From positions 79,680,688-79,744,687 of the forward strand of contig NC_056000.1 in the NCBI RefSeq assembly GCF_018446385.1: a DNA stretch of 64,000 nt, read 5' to 3'. Within the stretch, counting starts at the first letter, position 1. The number at the start of each line of letters is the position of its first letter. This document shows positions 1-11,253 of this stretch, piece after piece. Origin of the DNA: Zingiber officinale. Lineage: Eukaryota; Streptophyta; Magnoliopsida; Zingiberales; Zingiberaceae. Below the pieces are notes generated by a model. The model was not told the origin of the DNA, ran no database searches, and saw nothing but the letters and a program-made list of their open reading frames with translations. A program made the translations under genes and the position numbers.

Positions 1-529
1 TTAGGGACAAGCGAGGCATGAGAGATTTGAGATCTCGAAGGCACTGTTTCAGTGCAAGATGTCAGACGGGTCTCCTGTAGGTCCTTATGTACTCAAGATG
101 ATTGGGTATATAGAGAACCTACAAAGACTGGGGTTCCCACTTGGCCAAGAGCTGGCCACTGACTTGATCTTGCAGTCCTTGCCGAATAGCTATAGTCAAT
201 TCGTTCTCAACTATAACATGAACGAGATTGACAAGCCACTGCCCGAGCTACTTAGCATGTTACGAACTGCTGAGATTAACCTTAAGAAGGTTAAGCCCAT
301 TCTGATGGTCCAGAAGCACAAGGGCAAGGGCAAGCCCAAAGGTAAGGGAAAGTCCCAAACCAAGGGCAAAGGCAATGCACTGAAGCCTAAAGGAGGGGTC
401 GCGGTCAGACCGGGCACTGGAAGAGGAACCGCAAGGTATACTTGGAGGATCTTAAGAAGAAGCGAAGTGAGACTTCCACTTGATGTATTATATAAGTCAA
501 TCTATCTATTTCTACATCATGGGTATTAG
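1..529 (+). pseudogene. Copia gag remnant
   Basis: The frame is open from about base 5 and reads GQARHERFEISKALFQCKM, then a UBN2-type Copia gag region with the stretch QELATDLILQSLPNSYSQF. A lysine/glycine-rich tail (KGKGKPKGKGKSQTKGKG) follows. In intact relatives a CCHC zinc knuckle comes next. Here it is lost: near 400-420 the frame shifts, and only the end of the knuckle survives in another frame as GHWKRNRK followed by VYLEDLKKK. The ATG at 59 is internal to the original protein, not a real start. The gag would have formed the element's cytoplasmic particle; this one cannot bind nucleic acid through a knuckle. Confidence 0.8.
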
Positions 530-3500
530 ATCGGATGTGCTTCTCACATTTGTACCGATGTGCAGGAAATAGCAGAGCATTGGCAAAGGGCGAGGTGGAC
601 CTACGAGTAGGCAATGGAGCATGGGTTGCTGCTGTTGCTGTAGGAACTTATCAACTATCTCCGCCCTCGGGCTTGTACTTTTAGATGATTGTTGTTATGT
701 GCCTGCTCTTACTAAGAACATAGTTTCCGTTTCTTGTTTAGACAAGAAAGGATACTCTTTTATAATAAAAGACAAATGTTGTTCTGTTTATTTGAAAGAT
801 ATGTTCTATTGTAGTGCACCACTAATAAATGGACTCTATATTCTAGACCTTGAGAGCCCTATCTATAACATTAGTACCAAGAGGTTCAAGTCAAATGACA
901 TGAACCAAACATACCTCTGGCACTGTCGCTTAGGTCATATAAATGACAAGCGCTTATCCCAGCTCCATAAGGATGGTTTGCTGGACTCATTTGATTTAGA
1001 ATCATATGAGATATGCGAGTCATGCCTACGAGGCAAGATGACCAAGACCCCCTTTAGTGGGCATAGCGAGAGAGCAACTGATTTGTTAGGACTCATACAT
1101 AGTGATGTATGTGGCCCTTTCAATGTTGCTGCTAGAGGCGGTTATAGGTACTTCATCACATTTACTGATGATTTCAGTAGATACGGTTATGTGTACTTGA
1201 TGACACATAAGTCTGAATCCTTTGAAAAGTTCAAAGAATTCAAGAATGAAGTAGAGAACCAGCTTGGCAAGAGTATTAAGGTACTTCGATCAGATCGAGG
1301 TGGTGAATACTTAAGCCATGAGTTTCGTGACTACTTAGCTGAGTGTGGGATTTTATCTCAACTCACTCCTCCTGGAACACCACAGTGGAATGGTGTATCC
1401 GAAAGGAGGAATCGTACCTTATTAGATATGGTGCGATCTATGATGAGTCACACAGATCTTCCGACATATCTATGGAGATATGCTCTAGATACGGCAGCTT
1501 TCATACTCAACCGAGTTCCATCAAAGGCCGTGATAAAGACACCATATAGGATATGGACTGGGAGAGATGCCCAGGTGTCTTTCATGAGGATTTGGGGTTG
1601 TGAGGCTTACGTACGACGTCAAGTCTCAGACAAATTAGGACCCAAATCCGACAAGTGCTATTTCATCGGATATCCCAAGGAAACTAAGGGATATTATTTC
1701 TACATTCCCAGTCAGCACAAGGTAGTTGTGGCAAAGACTGGGGTCTTTCTAGAAAGGGACTTTGTTTCTAGAAAGACTAGTGGGAGTGTGTTCGATCTTG
1801 AAGAAGTTCAAGATGCGAACAATAGCACTAATGCCTCGATGGAAATTGAACTGGAACCACAAAGTGTTGTGGATGATGTTGTTCCACAAGGAGTTGAGGA
1901 ACAACAACCGGTTCAAGTAGACATACCTCTTCGCAGGTCTGATAGGGTACGTCGTCAGCCTGAGAGATACTCATTTCTCTTGTCTGACCATGACGACATT
2001 GTGCTCATAGAGGATGAGCCTACCACCTATCAGGAAGCTGTGATGAGACCAGATTCCGAGAAATGGCTAGAAGCCATGAGATCCGAAATGGAATCCATGT
2101 ACACCAACCAAGTATGGACTTTGGTTGATCCACCTGAAGGGGTAAAACTCATTGGGTGTAAGTGGGTCTTTAAGAGAAAACTGACATGGATGGACTTATC
2201 TATAAGGGTCGCTTGGTAGCTAAAGGTTTCAAGCAGATTCATGGTATTGACTATGATGAAACCTTTTCTCCAGTAGCGATGTTTAAGTTCATTCGGATCA
2301 TACTTGCTATTGCAGCCTACCATGACTATGAGATATGGCAGATGGATGTCAAAACCACGTTTCTGAATGGAAACCTACTCGAGGATGTGTACATGACACA
2401 ACCTGAGGGTTTTATAGATCCACAGCATACTAGCAGAGTATGCAAGCTGCATAGGTCCATTTATGGACTAAAGCAAGCTTCTCGGAACTGGAATCTTTGA
2501 TTCGATGATGCGATCAAACAGTTTGGTTTCATCAAGAACGAAGATGAGCCTTATGTCTACAAGAAGGTTGTAGGGGACATAGTTGTCTTCCTCATATTGT
2601 ATGTGGATGACATACTACTCATTGGGAAGGACATCCCTATGCTTCAGTCTGTCAAGACCTGGCTAGGGAGTTGCTTCTCAATGAAGGACTTAGGTGAGGC
2701 ATCCCGCATTCTAGGGATACAGATCTATAGAGATAGATCTAAGAGATTGCTTGGCCTAAGTCAGAGTACATACATTGACAAGGTACTCCTTCGGTTTGCC
2801 ATGCAGAACTCCAAGAAGGGATTTCTGCCGATGTCACATGGCGTGAGTCTTTCGAAGACTCAAGGTCCCTCTTCTAGAGAGGAGAGAGACCGCATGGATC
2901 AGATCCCTTATGCCTCAGCCATAGGATCGATCATGTACGCCATGTTATGTACTCGACCTGATGTCTCGTATGCTTTGAGCATGACGAGCAGATACCAGTC
3001 AGATCCAGGTGAAAGTCACTGGATAGCGGTCAAGAATATTCTTAAGTACTTACGAAGGACTAAAGAATATTTCTTGATATATGGAGGCAATGATGAGCTA
3101 ACTGTAAAGGGTTACAGTGATGCCAGCTTCCAAACCGATCAGGATGATTACCGATCGCAGTCAGGGTTCGTGTTTTGCTTAAATGGTGGTGCTGTGAGCT
3201 GGAAGAGTTCGAAGCAGGACACAGTAGCTGATTCTACAACAGAGGCTGAGTATATTGCTGCATCAGAGGTAGCAAAGGAGGTAGTTTGGATCCGCAAGTT
3301 CATTACTGAACTTGAGGTGGTTCCTAGCATCGCTGACCCAGTTGAGCTCTATTGTGACAACAATGGAGCTATAGCACAGGCAAAGGAACCTCGCTCACAC
3401 CAGCGGACCAAGCACATACTACGGCGCTTCCATCTCATTCGAGAGATTATCGATAGAGGAGATGTGAAGATTTGCAGAGTACCTACAGAGGCTAACATCG

Positions 3501-3589
3501 CAGATCCCTTGACCAAGGCTTTGGCACAGAGGAAGCATGATGGTCACACTAGGTCATTAGGCCTTAGAGCCTATACTGATTGGCACTAG
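530..3589 (+). pseudogene. Copia pol remnant: integrase, reverse transcriptase, RNase H
   Basis: From about 700 to 2190 one frame carries the integrase. It has an HHCC finger (WHCRLGH then CESC), a catalytic core with HSDVCGPF, LRSDRGGEY and GVSERRNRTLL, and a C-terminal region with KCYFIGYPKETKGYYFY. Reverse transcriptase follows in another frame (KGRLVAKGFKQIHGIDYDET, then YVDD near 2600). RNase H ends the protein (GYSDASFQTDQDDYRS, STTEAEYIAASEVAKE) with a TAG at 3587. Breaks visible: frame changes near 650-690 and near 2185, and an in-frame TGA at 2498-2500 where relatives have arginine, a likely CGA-to-TGA change. The protease region before the integrase is degraded. Confidence 0.88.
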
Positions 3590-3603
3590 TGCTAGTGGGA
3601 GAT

Positions 3604-5439
3604 TGTTAGTTAGAGCCCTAGAGCCAATCATTTGATGATTGTATGGACTCATGTATATCATATTCTTGTATATTAATAAAGGCATTTGTTTGATTATTAT
3701 ACTTATTTATATTAGTGCCAAATAGACTAAGTATAATAGCGTCCTTGAGTAGAAGGTTCATACCTATATCAATCGATTAGTTGAATCGATAGTGAGATGA
3801 TATAGGGAACACTACTCTAAATCATTCCTAGTCGAGTATTAGCATTCAGGGACAATGTTAATACAATAAGACTAGCATGTAGGTCAGCTCGATGACTTGA
3901 TCTCACAAGTCATGGATATAGAGATATCAAGCTGACACATGGGTATGCATTAGAATGTATATTGAATGACCCGCCATGAGAAAGTATCATGGATCGTTAT
4001 ATGAGTGTCATATACTTTCTCATGTGGCTATTAGTATGACTATTAGTCCTTAGACCTGAAGTCACCATGGATCCCTACATAAGGAGTTATGTACTTTGGT
4101 TTCGTCAAACGTCACCCGTAACTGGGTGGACTATAAAGGCGATTACTGGGTATATAACGAATTATGTAGAGGGATGTGAGTGATGTAGATGGGATCTATC
4201 CCTCCCATATGACGGGAGCGACATCGGTATTCTTGATAGAGTGAGACCACTAAGTGCATGGCCATGCCCAAATGAGTCAACATTAGATGTTGAGCTCATT
4301 TGATCGAGTGAGTCTACTTGGAGTTCAAGATTTAGATTGATCAGAGGATGCCACGGTCTATGCCTCATATTGATCAATCTAGATGTCTAGGATAGAAGGA
4401 CACTTGTCATTATTTTGTGAGTAGTCACAATTGGTAGTCACAAGGTGATGTCGGATCTCGACATTCTTGTAACTTGGGTAGTAATGATGTGTTGCTAGAT
4501 ACCGCTCATTACTTATGCTCCTAAATGGGTTTAGGGCATTGCCAACGTTACAAGAACCTATAGGGTCACACACTTAGGGCAATTAGGTGGAGATTAGGTT
4601 CATATGATGAACCAAGAGGATTAGATTCATTTGATGAATCAAATTGGATTAAGAGTAATCCTAATTGGGCTAACTTGAGTTCGACTCAAGTTGATTCATG
4701 TGTTAAATGAGTCTAATTTAGATTTTGACTCATTGAATCAATTTAATTTAATGAATTAGATTCATTATATTAAGTTGGCTCGAATCAAATGGTTGGATTA
4801 GATCCACCATGGTAGAGATTGAGTCAAGTTTGACTTGACTTGAGAAGGAAAACCAAAGGTCAATTTTGACTTGACCTTTTGCCACCTCATTGGTGAGTTG
4901 GCATTAGGTGGACCAATAATGATGTTCCACATCATCATGGGTGCCACCTCATGGAAGTTACAAAGCCACTCTCTTAATGGTTTCATATTAATTGCAATTA
5001 ATGCAATTAATGTGATTTTTGAAAGTGGCCGGCCACTTGGTTTTTGTGTGAAAAAATTGATTTTTCATTCACTTGTGTGGATCTTCTTCCTTCTCCCTCT
5101 CAAGCTCTCCCTCTCCCTCTCCTCCCTTGGCCGAACCACATAGGTGCTAGCACACCTTGGTTTTTGGTCATCTCCATCTAGTGTGTCCGTGTGGATACTT
5201 CTAGAGGACCGGCGCTTGACGGTCTTGAGATCCGGCATCATTTGGACGAGCGGGAACGCGAAGGGCATCGCATCAAAGGTATAAATGGTTTATCCTTATG
5301 TAGATCTACTGTAGATTAAAGTTTTTCAAACTAGTACTCGTATTTTCGTTCGGTTTTACCTTGCACGAGATCCGTGGCTTGGGCGATTCGGGGTTTCCGC
5401 GACGCGAAAAGTGGTTTTCGCGGCCCGAAAAACCCAACA
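3604..5439 (+). repeat. 3' LTR of the Copia element
   Basis: It starts TGTTAG directly after the purine tract and ends CCAACA, so it obeys the TG...CA rule; length 1836 bp. It is non-coding. It is unusually rich in short inverted repeats, for example arms at 3772-3790, 3975-4024 (13-bp arms), 4333-4381 (11-bp arms) and a train of five at 4597-4734. A GGCCGGCC motif lies near 5025. The partner 5' LTR is outside the window. Confidence 0.85.
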
Positions 5440-5562
5440 AAGTCCAGCTAGGTCGACGGGCTGACCGGATAGCTGGCGAGAAGTCCAAGCGGGTCGACGG
5501 GCTGACCGGACGCTTGGCGAGAAGTCCAGACGGGTCGACGGGCTGACCGGACGTCTGGCAGG
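5440..5562 (+). repeat. three 41-bp tandem units, each a hairpin with covarying stem
   Basis: Units start at 5440, 5481 and 5522. All share the core GGTCGACGGGCTGACCGGA. On each side is a 7-nt arm: CCAGCTA/TAGCTGG, CCAAGCG/CGCTTGG and CCAGACG/CGTCTGG. The outer CCA/TGG is constant while the inner four bases change between units, always with the matching change on the other arm. The core itself can form a second stem, GGTC/GACC, with an 8-nt loop. The array belongs to the LTR remnant and begins exactly at the Copia junction. Confidence 0.9.
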
Positions 5563-5934
5563 TAAGTGAGGTAAGTCACTGGAGGGGAGTGACTGTGAGG
5601 ACGCGTTCCCGGGAAGGGGACATTAGGCGTCGATCCGGCTTAGATCCATTTCAGATGTCTAAGTCGAGATCGTGACTAGATTCCGGTCTCGGAAAGACGG
5701 AATCTAAGTCATACTCTCTTTATCCATCTGTTGAACTTTAACTGTGCTAACAATTTGTTTTGCAGGATGTATATTTGCCTGACTAACTTTGTTTTGCAGA
5801 AAAGGAGTCTTTCTGGAACAAGGTGGTCCGGGGGCCCGGAAGGGTAATTTTATCCAGCCAAGTCGCCGCCACGTGGAGCATCTTGGTTTGAGCGATTCAC
5901 ACTCGTGCGCCGAAGGGATCCAGCGCCTAACAGA

Positions 5935-5942
5935 TATAAAAG
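5935..5942 (+). promoter_or_regulatory. TATA box of the LTR remnant
   Basis: TATAAAAG stands in a GC-richer stretch, upstream of the putative transcribed part of the LTR and about 380 bp before its 3' terminus. This is the usual place for the retrotransposon promoter. Confidence 0.5.
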
Positions 5943-6322
5943 AAGCCCTGTGCGGGAGCTTCGAAATCAATTTTTACCGAGAACTCTTTTCTCTACTCTG
6001 GTCTTGCTGCTCGACGTTCAAGTGCGACGTCAACAACGCTCCGACAAAAGTGCTCCTCCGGTGTTTATTTAATTTTTCTTTGTCGGTATTGCTTTATTAT
6101 TACTAGCATTTCCTGTACTTATTCTGTAATCTTATTTCGACTTGTTAGTGATTGCCCAACGAAAGTGGTCAAGGACCACGGGCCTTCGAGTAGGAGTCGT
6201 CACAGGCTCCGAACGAAGTAAAAACATCTGTGTCTACTTTATTTTTCCGCTGCGTTTATACTCGTCTTTTTCGAATCGATATTCACCCCCCCCCCCCCTC
6301 TATCGAATCTAACGGTCCTACA

Positions 6323-8498
6323 CTTGCAGCATGGTATTCTTGTTGAGTTAACCATCTAGAAACAAATGCACCCATTGGTTTATCAGAAAATTTGAAAATA
6401 GAAAGCATCGATGGGTCTATATTCTGAGTATCATCGGAATTTCTAGGACATTTGCGATGTCTAGTTTTAACATTATTAGAAAATAATAAGAGCAGAAAAA
6501 AAGATACTTCCTCAACCAGATAAGTATTACATATTGACCCTTCAACTCTTGCTTTATTACAAACATTATTTTTTAATTTTCTCAAAAACCTTTCAAATGG
6601 ATGCATCCATCTGTACTGCACAGGACCAGCTATTCATGTCTCATATGGTAAATGTACCGGTGGATGCTCTATTGAATAAAAAAAACTAGGTGGAAATATG
6701 CGCTCCAACTTACAAAGTATAAGAGAAATGTCAGTTTCTAGCTGAAGCATATCGATCGTCATAATACACCTCGTTGTCAAATCTCTGAAAAAAAGAGTCA
6801 ACTCTGTAAGTGCTTGTCAAACATTATTGGGAAGTAAATCATGAAAAACTATTGGAATACGTCTTTGCATGAACACATGACAGTCATGACTTTTCATTCC
6901 AAACATCTTTAATTTGTTCATGTCAACGCATCGAGCCATATTCGAAGCATATCCATCTGGGAATTTGATTTCTTTTAACCAACTACATAAAGCTTGTTTA
7001 TCATCTTTGTCCAATGTATAACAAGCTTTTGGAAACTTATTGGTTGTTTCATTCTGATGCAACTTTGGTATGTTGACTAGTTCCTTTAATTCCTCACGTG
7101 ATTTTGCAGTGTCATTAGTTCTTCCAGGTACATTCATCACAGTGTTGAAGATATTATCATAGAAATTTTTCTCAATATGCATCACATCTATATTATGTCG
7201 AATGAGTAGATACTTCCAATAAGGCAGCTCCCAAAATATGCTCCTTTTCTTCCAACCACACTTGCACATCCTAACAAGATATTTATTTATCTCATCAAAA
7301 TTAGGCTGAGATACTGAGATAAATCCATAACTATCTATTTGGTCAATGATTTTTTCACCTGAAGCATGGACTGTTGGGGGAAGTTTTCTGACTACAACAT
7401 TCTTTAGAAATTTTTTCCTATTTCGCCTAAAAGGGTGATCCAGTGGTAAAAATTTACGATGATTATCAAACCAAGATACCTTCCCACTACAAGGTAATGA
7501 AAATGCATCAGACTCTGTCATGCAATGTGGACATGCTAATTTACCAGTCGTGCTCCATCCTGACAACATTGAGTATGCTGAAAAATCACTTATCATCCAT
7601 AATAAGGCAGCATGCAATGTAAAATTAGTTTTACTTGCAACATCATAAGTCACCAACCCTACATTCCATAATTCATTCAGCTCGACAATTAGATTTTGCA
7701 AAAAAAACATCTATCTTATCTTTAGGATTGGTTGGACTAGGAATAAGCACCGTAAGGAACATAAATTCATCTTTCATGCACATCCATGGCGGTAAGTTGT
7801 ACGGTGTTAATATAACTAGCAAAGATGAATATTGTTGTTCCAACTGAACAAATGGTTGAAATCCATCTGCAGAAAGTCTCAATCTCACATTACGTGGTTC
7901 CATTGCAAAGGAATGAAATAAAGTATAAAGTTGTTTTCATGTAAGAGAATCACAATGATGACACATTATACTTTCTTCGTGCTCATGCTCATGCTCATGA
8001 TACCACATCATGTGGCCAGCTGTAGCTGCAGATGCATACAAGCGTTGAAGTCTAGCAGTTAACGGAAAATAATATATTACTTTCCAAGCAATATTTTTCC
8101 TCTTCTTCCCTGATATGCGAGTATGATGCTTAAAGCGAGGGTGAGTACATATTTTACATTCATTCAGATCACTATCTTCATTCTAAAATATCATGCAGTT
8201 GTTTATACACAATCAATCTTCTCTACAGGCAAACATAAACCTCTGATCAATTTCTTTGTTTCATAGAAGCTATCAGTTATTATGTTATCAACAGGGAGCA
8301 ACTCTGACATCAATTAACAAATGTCATCATAACATCTTTAAGAAAAATGATGTTCTGTTTTCATATTCAATAACCTTGCAGTAGCTGATAGTTGAGAATG
8401 ACCAGAAAGAATGTCTTCCTACACTTCTCTTTCACTAGCCTTTAATATTTCATATAGTTGCTGATATTCAGGGGTTGGTATTTCATCTATATTCGAAT
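6323..8498 (-). pseudogene. CACTA tnp2-type transposase, main part
   Basis: Minus-strand translation gives the tnp2 core in several frames. From 8498 downwards are a region with DEIPTPEYQQLYEILKA, then GHSQLSATARLLNMKTEHHF, LPVDNIITDSFYETKKLIRG, the HMMWYHEHEHEE region, EPRNVRLRLSADGFQPF, and the long block 7710-6817 with GWSTTGKLACPHC, RHNIDVMHIEKNFYDNIFNT and FGMKSHDCHVFMQRRIPIVF. The segment 6621-6323 carries QYRWMHPFERFLRKLKNNVC and ends in QQEYHAAS at the LTR junction. Frameshifts occur near 7690 and around 8200, with several stops, so no active transposase is made. The family cuts and pastes its own element in the nucleus. Confidence 0.88.
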
Positions 8499-9846
8499 TG
8501 TCACGCTCCGAGGAAGTCCCTGTCCGAAGAAATTTCGGCAGCACCTCCCCTGTACGGGTGACAATCTGAAACATTTCTACAGACATAATATACATCAGCC
8601 ACAGGCGGCTGGAACATACACACAACCACGTAGTTTATATACAGCCTACTCGGCTAATACCACAAAAATACAACCACACAGTTATATGTAAATCTAACAG
8701 CCCACTCGGCTGTACCAAAACCAATCACAGCGGAAATCTAATAGACAACACATACAACTATAAACGAAGACAGCTAACCGGCTAGGCTTACACCACACAA
8801 CAACACAACACTCCGGAAACAAAATCGGAACACAAAACCAAATACACACATATCATATATCAAGATAAAAATAAACAAAAATACGGAGACTAGTCTTCTA
8901 ATGTGACGTGGGGACCGGCAAGTAGGATACTCCAAACAACTCCATAAACAACCAGGTACCTGAAAAAGATAGTGTCCACGGGAGTGAGTTCAACAACTCA
9001 ATAGATACCAATTGATATGTATAGTAAGATATAACAAATAAAAATAACTATAGAGTACAGTCTCCTAGACAAAAACTGGAAATGCACAATAGAAAAGGGT
9101 TGAAGAGAACTGTACTCACTAGGACCTCCTATCAGAATGGTCAGGTCGTCAGACTGAGAGTATCATAAATCCTGTATGCATGTCAAACATATGCATCCAT
9201 CCAAATTCGGCCCAGGCGCTGTGGTGGCTCTGTGCCAGCACGAAAGAAACCCTCCGGATCGGAAGAGGGCAGAGAGGAGGCATCAGATTGCTGGCTGGTG
9301 CGTGGCCGAGAGAGGGTTGTCCTCCTCTCCCGACGTGGCGATTCTAGGGCTAGGGCACAGGTTAAAGTAAGGGCAGCTCATGAGGGAGAGGTAGAAGCTT
9401 CGGCGGAGGTGTAAGGGATCCGGCTAGGGCTCACCTTCGGCGATAGCACAAGAAGAGGCAAGGCGATGCAAGTAGGAGTCGGCGCGAGGTGGAGAACGAG
9501 AAGGGAAACAAAGAGAAGTGCTCGGCAGCGGAGGGGAAGAAGAAATGGGGTGGCGTCGGGTTCGGAGATGAACTGAAGTGAAACCGTCGAAACCGACGAA
9601 ATGAAGAGAAGCGACGTTGGGGAAATGGAACGGGGAAGAGAGGAAAAGGAAAAAAATAAAGAAAAATAAAAATAAAATAAAAATTCAACTTTTCCTCATT
9701 TAAATGGGGTAGCCTAAACAGGCTTTTCCCGGGACCCAGTTTTATCCCCGTGAACTCGTCCATACGATCTCCGAAAAATTCTCAGAAAATTTCCAAAAAT
9801 TTCGAAAAGTTCTCTTATCATTATTCGCCATTTTCGACATTTTACA
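8499..9846 (-). repeat. left (3') LTR of the Gypsy element, internally deleted
   Basis: Starts TGTCACGCTCCG and ends TTTTACA; 1348 bp. Compared with the right LTR it lacks about 1.68 kb between CATCCATCC (near 9202) and AATTCGGCCC; the right LTR holds this piece at about 18470-20153. With that piece and the nested Copia LTR removed, the right LTR has the same length. Differences from the right LTR in the first 200 bp are mostly C/T and G/A changes, as expected from decay of methylated DNA. The region 9290-9330 preserves the empty target site of the Copia LTR found in the right LTR. Confidence 0.88.
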
Positions 9847-9858
9847 TTCTCCCCCACT
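9847..9858 (-). promoter_or_regulatory. Gypsy polypurine tract
   Basis: On the minus strand AGTGGGGGAGAA lies immediately before the left (3') LTR. It would prime plus-strand DNA synthesis. A second copy at 11846-11857 sits before the truncated middle LTR. Confidence 0.75.
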
Positions 9859-9959
9859 AATAAAAATTGGTCCCCAAATTTCGTTATCTACCATCAGCAA
9901 ATACTAACAACAGGTAAAGAGTATAAATGCTGAACAGTAAATAAATCACATATCTCAAG

Positions 9960-11253
9960 TGAAAAGATGGGGGGGTATTGAGCTCGGATAGTATCCTCGA
10001 GCTCCCAGGTAGCCTCCTCGTCAGAATGATGCTGTCATCTGACTTTCACCAGTTGGATAGTCTTGTTCAACAGCTGACGCTCCTTCTGGTCCAGAATCCG
10101 TATCGGAACCTCCTCGTAGGTGGCGTCAGGCTGAAGGGAAATTGGTATATTAGACAACACATGAGCTGGGTCGGCTATGTATCTCCTCAGCTTAGATACA
10201 TGAAATACGTCGTGCACGCCTGCCAAAGTCGGTGGTAGTGTCAGGCGATAAGCTACTGCTCCAATCCTCTCCAGGATCTAGAAAGGGCCAATGTATCGTG
10301 GAGCTAGCTTACCTTTGAGGCCAGATCTCTTCACCCCTTTCGTGGGTGAAACTCACAGAAAAACATGGTCGCCTGAAAAGAACTCCGGGGGTCTGTGTCT
10401 CCGATCTGCATAACTCTTCTGGCGGTCCTGCGCATCTAACATCCTCCGTCTGATAGTACGGACAAACTCTGACTCCTGCTGAGCTCTATGAGGTCCCAAC
10501 AACTGGGCCTTCCCAACCTCAACTCCGAGGGTGGGTGTCCGACAATGCCTACCATACAACCATTTAACTGGTGCCCTCTGCATAGTCGAATGAAAGCTGT
10601 TGTTGTAGGCAAACTCTACCAATGGCAAATGGTCCTCCCAACTGCCTCCAAAATCCAACACACATGACCTCAGCAAGTCCTCTAGAGTCTGAATGGTCCG
10701 CTCTAACTGTCCATCTGTCTGCGGATGGAAAGCTGTACTGAAACAGAGCTGAGTGCCCAAGGTCTGCTGCAAACTCTGCCAGAAATGAGACGTGAACCGA
10801 GGGTCTCTAACCGAAATAATAGTCAAAGGGGGTAATCATGTAATCTGATGATCTCCTGACAATACAGATCTGCCAATCGATCCAGGGAATCAGTCTTCCG
10901 GATCGCTAAGAAATGTGCGGATTTGGTTAATCGATCTACGATTACCCAAATCGTGTCATGGCCTCATCGTGTCTCGGCAACCCACCACAAAGTTCATAGT
11001 AATAGGTTCCCATTTCCACTCAGGAACAGGAATCCGCTGAAGTAAGCAGGCAGGTCTCTAATGCTCGGACTTCCCCTGCTGACAGACAAGACATCTAGCT
11101 ATAAATTCCGTGATGTCTTTCTTCATACCGTTCCACCAGTAGGAACGCCTCAAATCTCGATACATACGGGTCCCGCCTGGGTGGATCGCAAATCGAGAGT
11201 GATGAGCCTCCTGAAGTAGCTCTGACAAAATCGGGTGAGACTGAGGTACGCAT
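9960..11253 (-). pseudogene. Gypsy integrase and chromodomain, partial copy A
   Basis: Minus-strand fragments, in protein order: the integrase zinc-binding region (HHSRFAIHPGGTRMYRDLRR, YWWNGMKKDI, CLVCQQ; 11240-11060); the catalytic core ([39 protein letters not shown]; 10826-10353); then GVHDVFHVSKLRRYIADPAH and a chromodomain. A stop after KLVKVR replaces the tryptophan that begins the chromodomain in copy B. The block 9847-11253 is 1407 bp, the same length as 11846-13252 in copy B. Copy A stops at 11253, where a Copia LTR fragment begins. Confidence 0.85.

Larger units (their letters stand above)
1..5439 (+). mobile_element. Ty1/Copia LTR retrotransposon, left end outside window
   Basis: The coding order gag, integrase, reverse transcriptase, RNase H is that of Copia elements. 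The RNase H stop is followed by a purine-rich tract, AGTGGGAGAT (3594-3603), and then by a 3' LTR that starts TGTTAG at 3604 and ends CCAACA at 5439. The 5' LTR and the start of gag lie left of the window, so the target duplication cannot be checked. The reading frame is broken several times, so this copy is dead. Its right end abuts a different LTR (5440 onward), which suggests it landed inside that LTR. Confidence 0.9.
5440..6322 (+). mobile_element. LTR remnant of a second retrotransposon family
   Basis: The segment has LTR architecture: a repeat-rich upstream part, a TATA box TATAAAAG (5935-5942), then a transcribed-type region, and a C-run (about 6286-6298) leading to a terminus reading GGTCCTACA at 6314-6322. 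The next base resumes CACTA transposase sequence, so this LTR sits in the CACTA element. Its left part is missing because the Copia element ends at 5439. No gag or pol sequence is attached in the window. A G-box (CACGTG) lies near 5870. The exact family is not recognised; plus orientation is inferred from the TATA box and terminus. Confidence 0.65.

Noticed and set aside
5361..5546. 61-codon frame spanning the Copia LTR end and the hairpin units
   Set aside because: It crosses an insertion junction and reads repeats; no support as a gene.
5440..5562. CRISPR-like array
   Set aside because: Regular units are present, but the constant part is the core and the variable parts are complementary arms; there are no spacers, no cas genes, and this is plant DNA.
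9431..9763. Arginine/phenylalanine-rich frame repeated at 22753-23139
   Set aside because: It is the same stretch of the two Gypsy LTRs; purine-rich LTR DNA, not a conserved protein.
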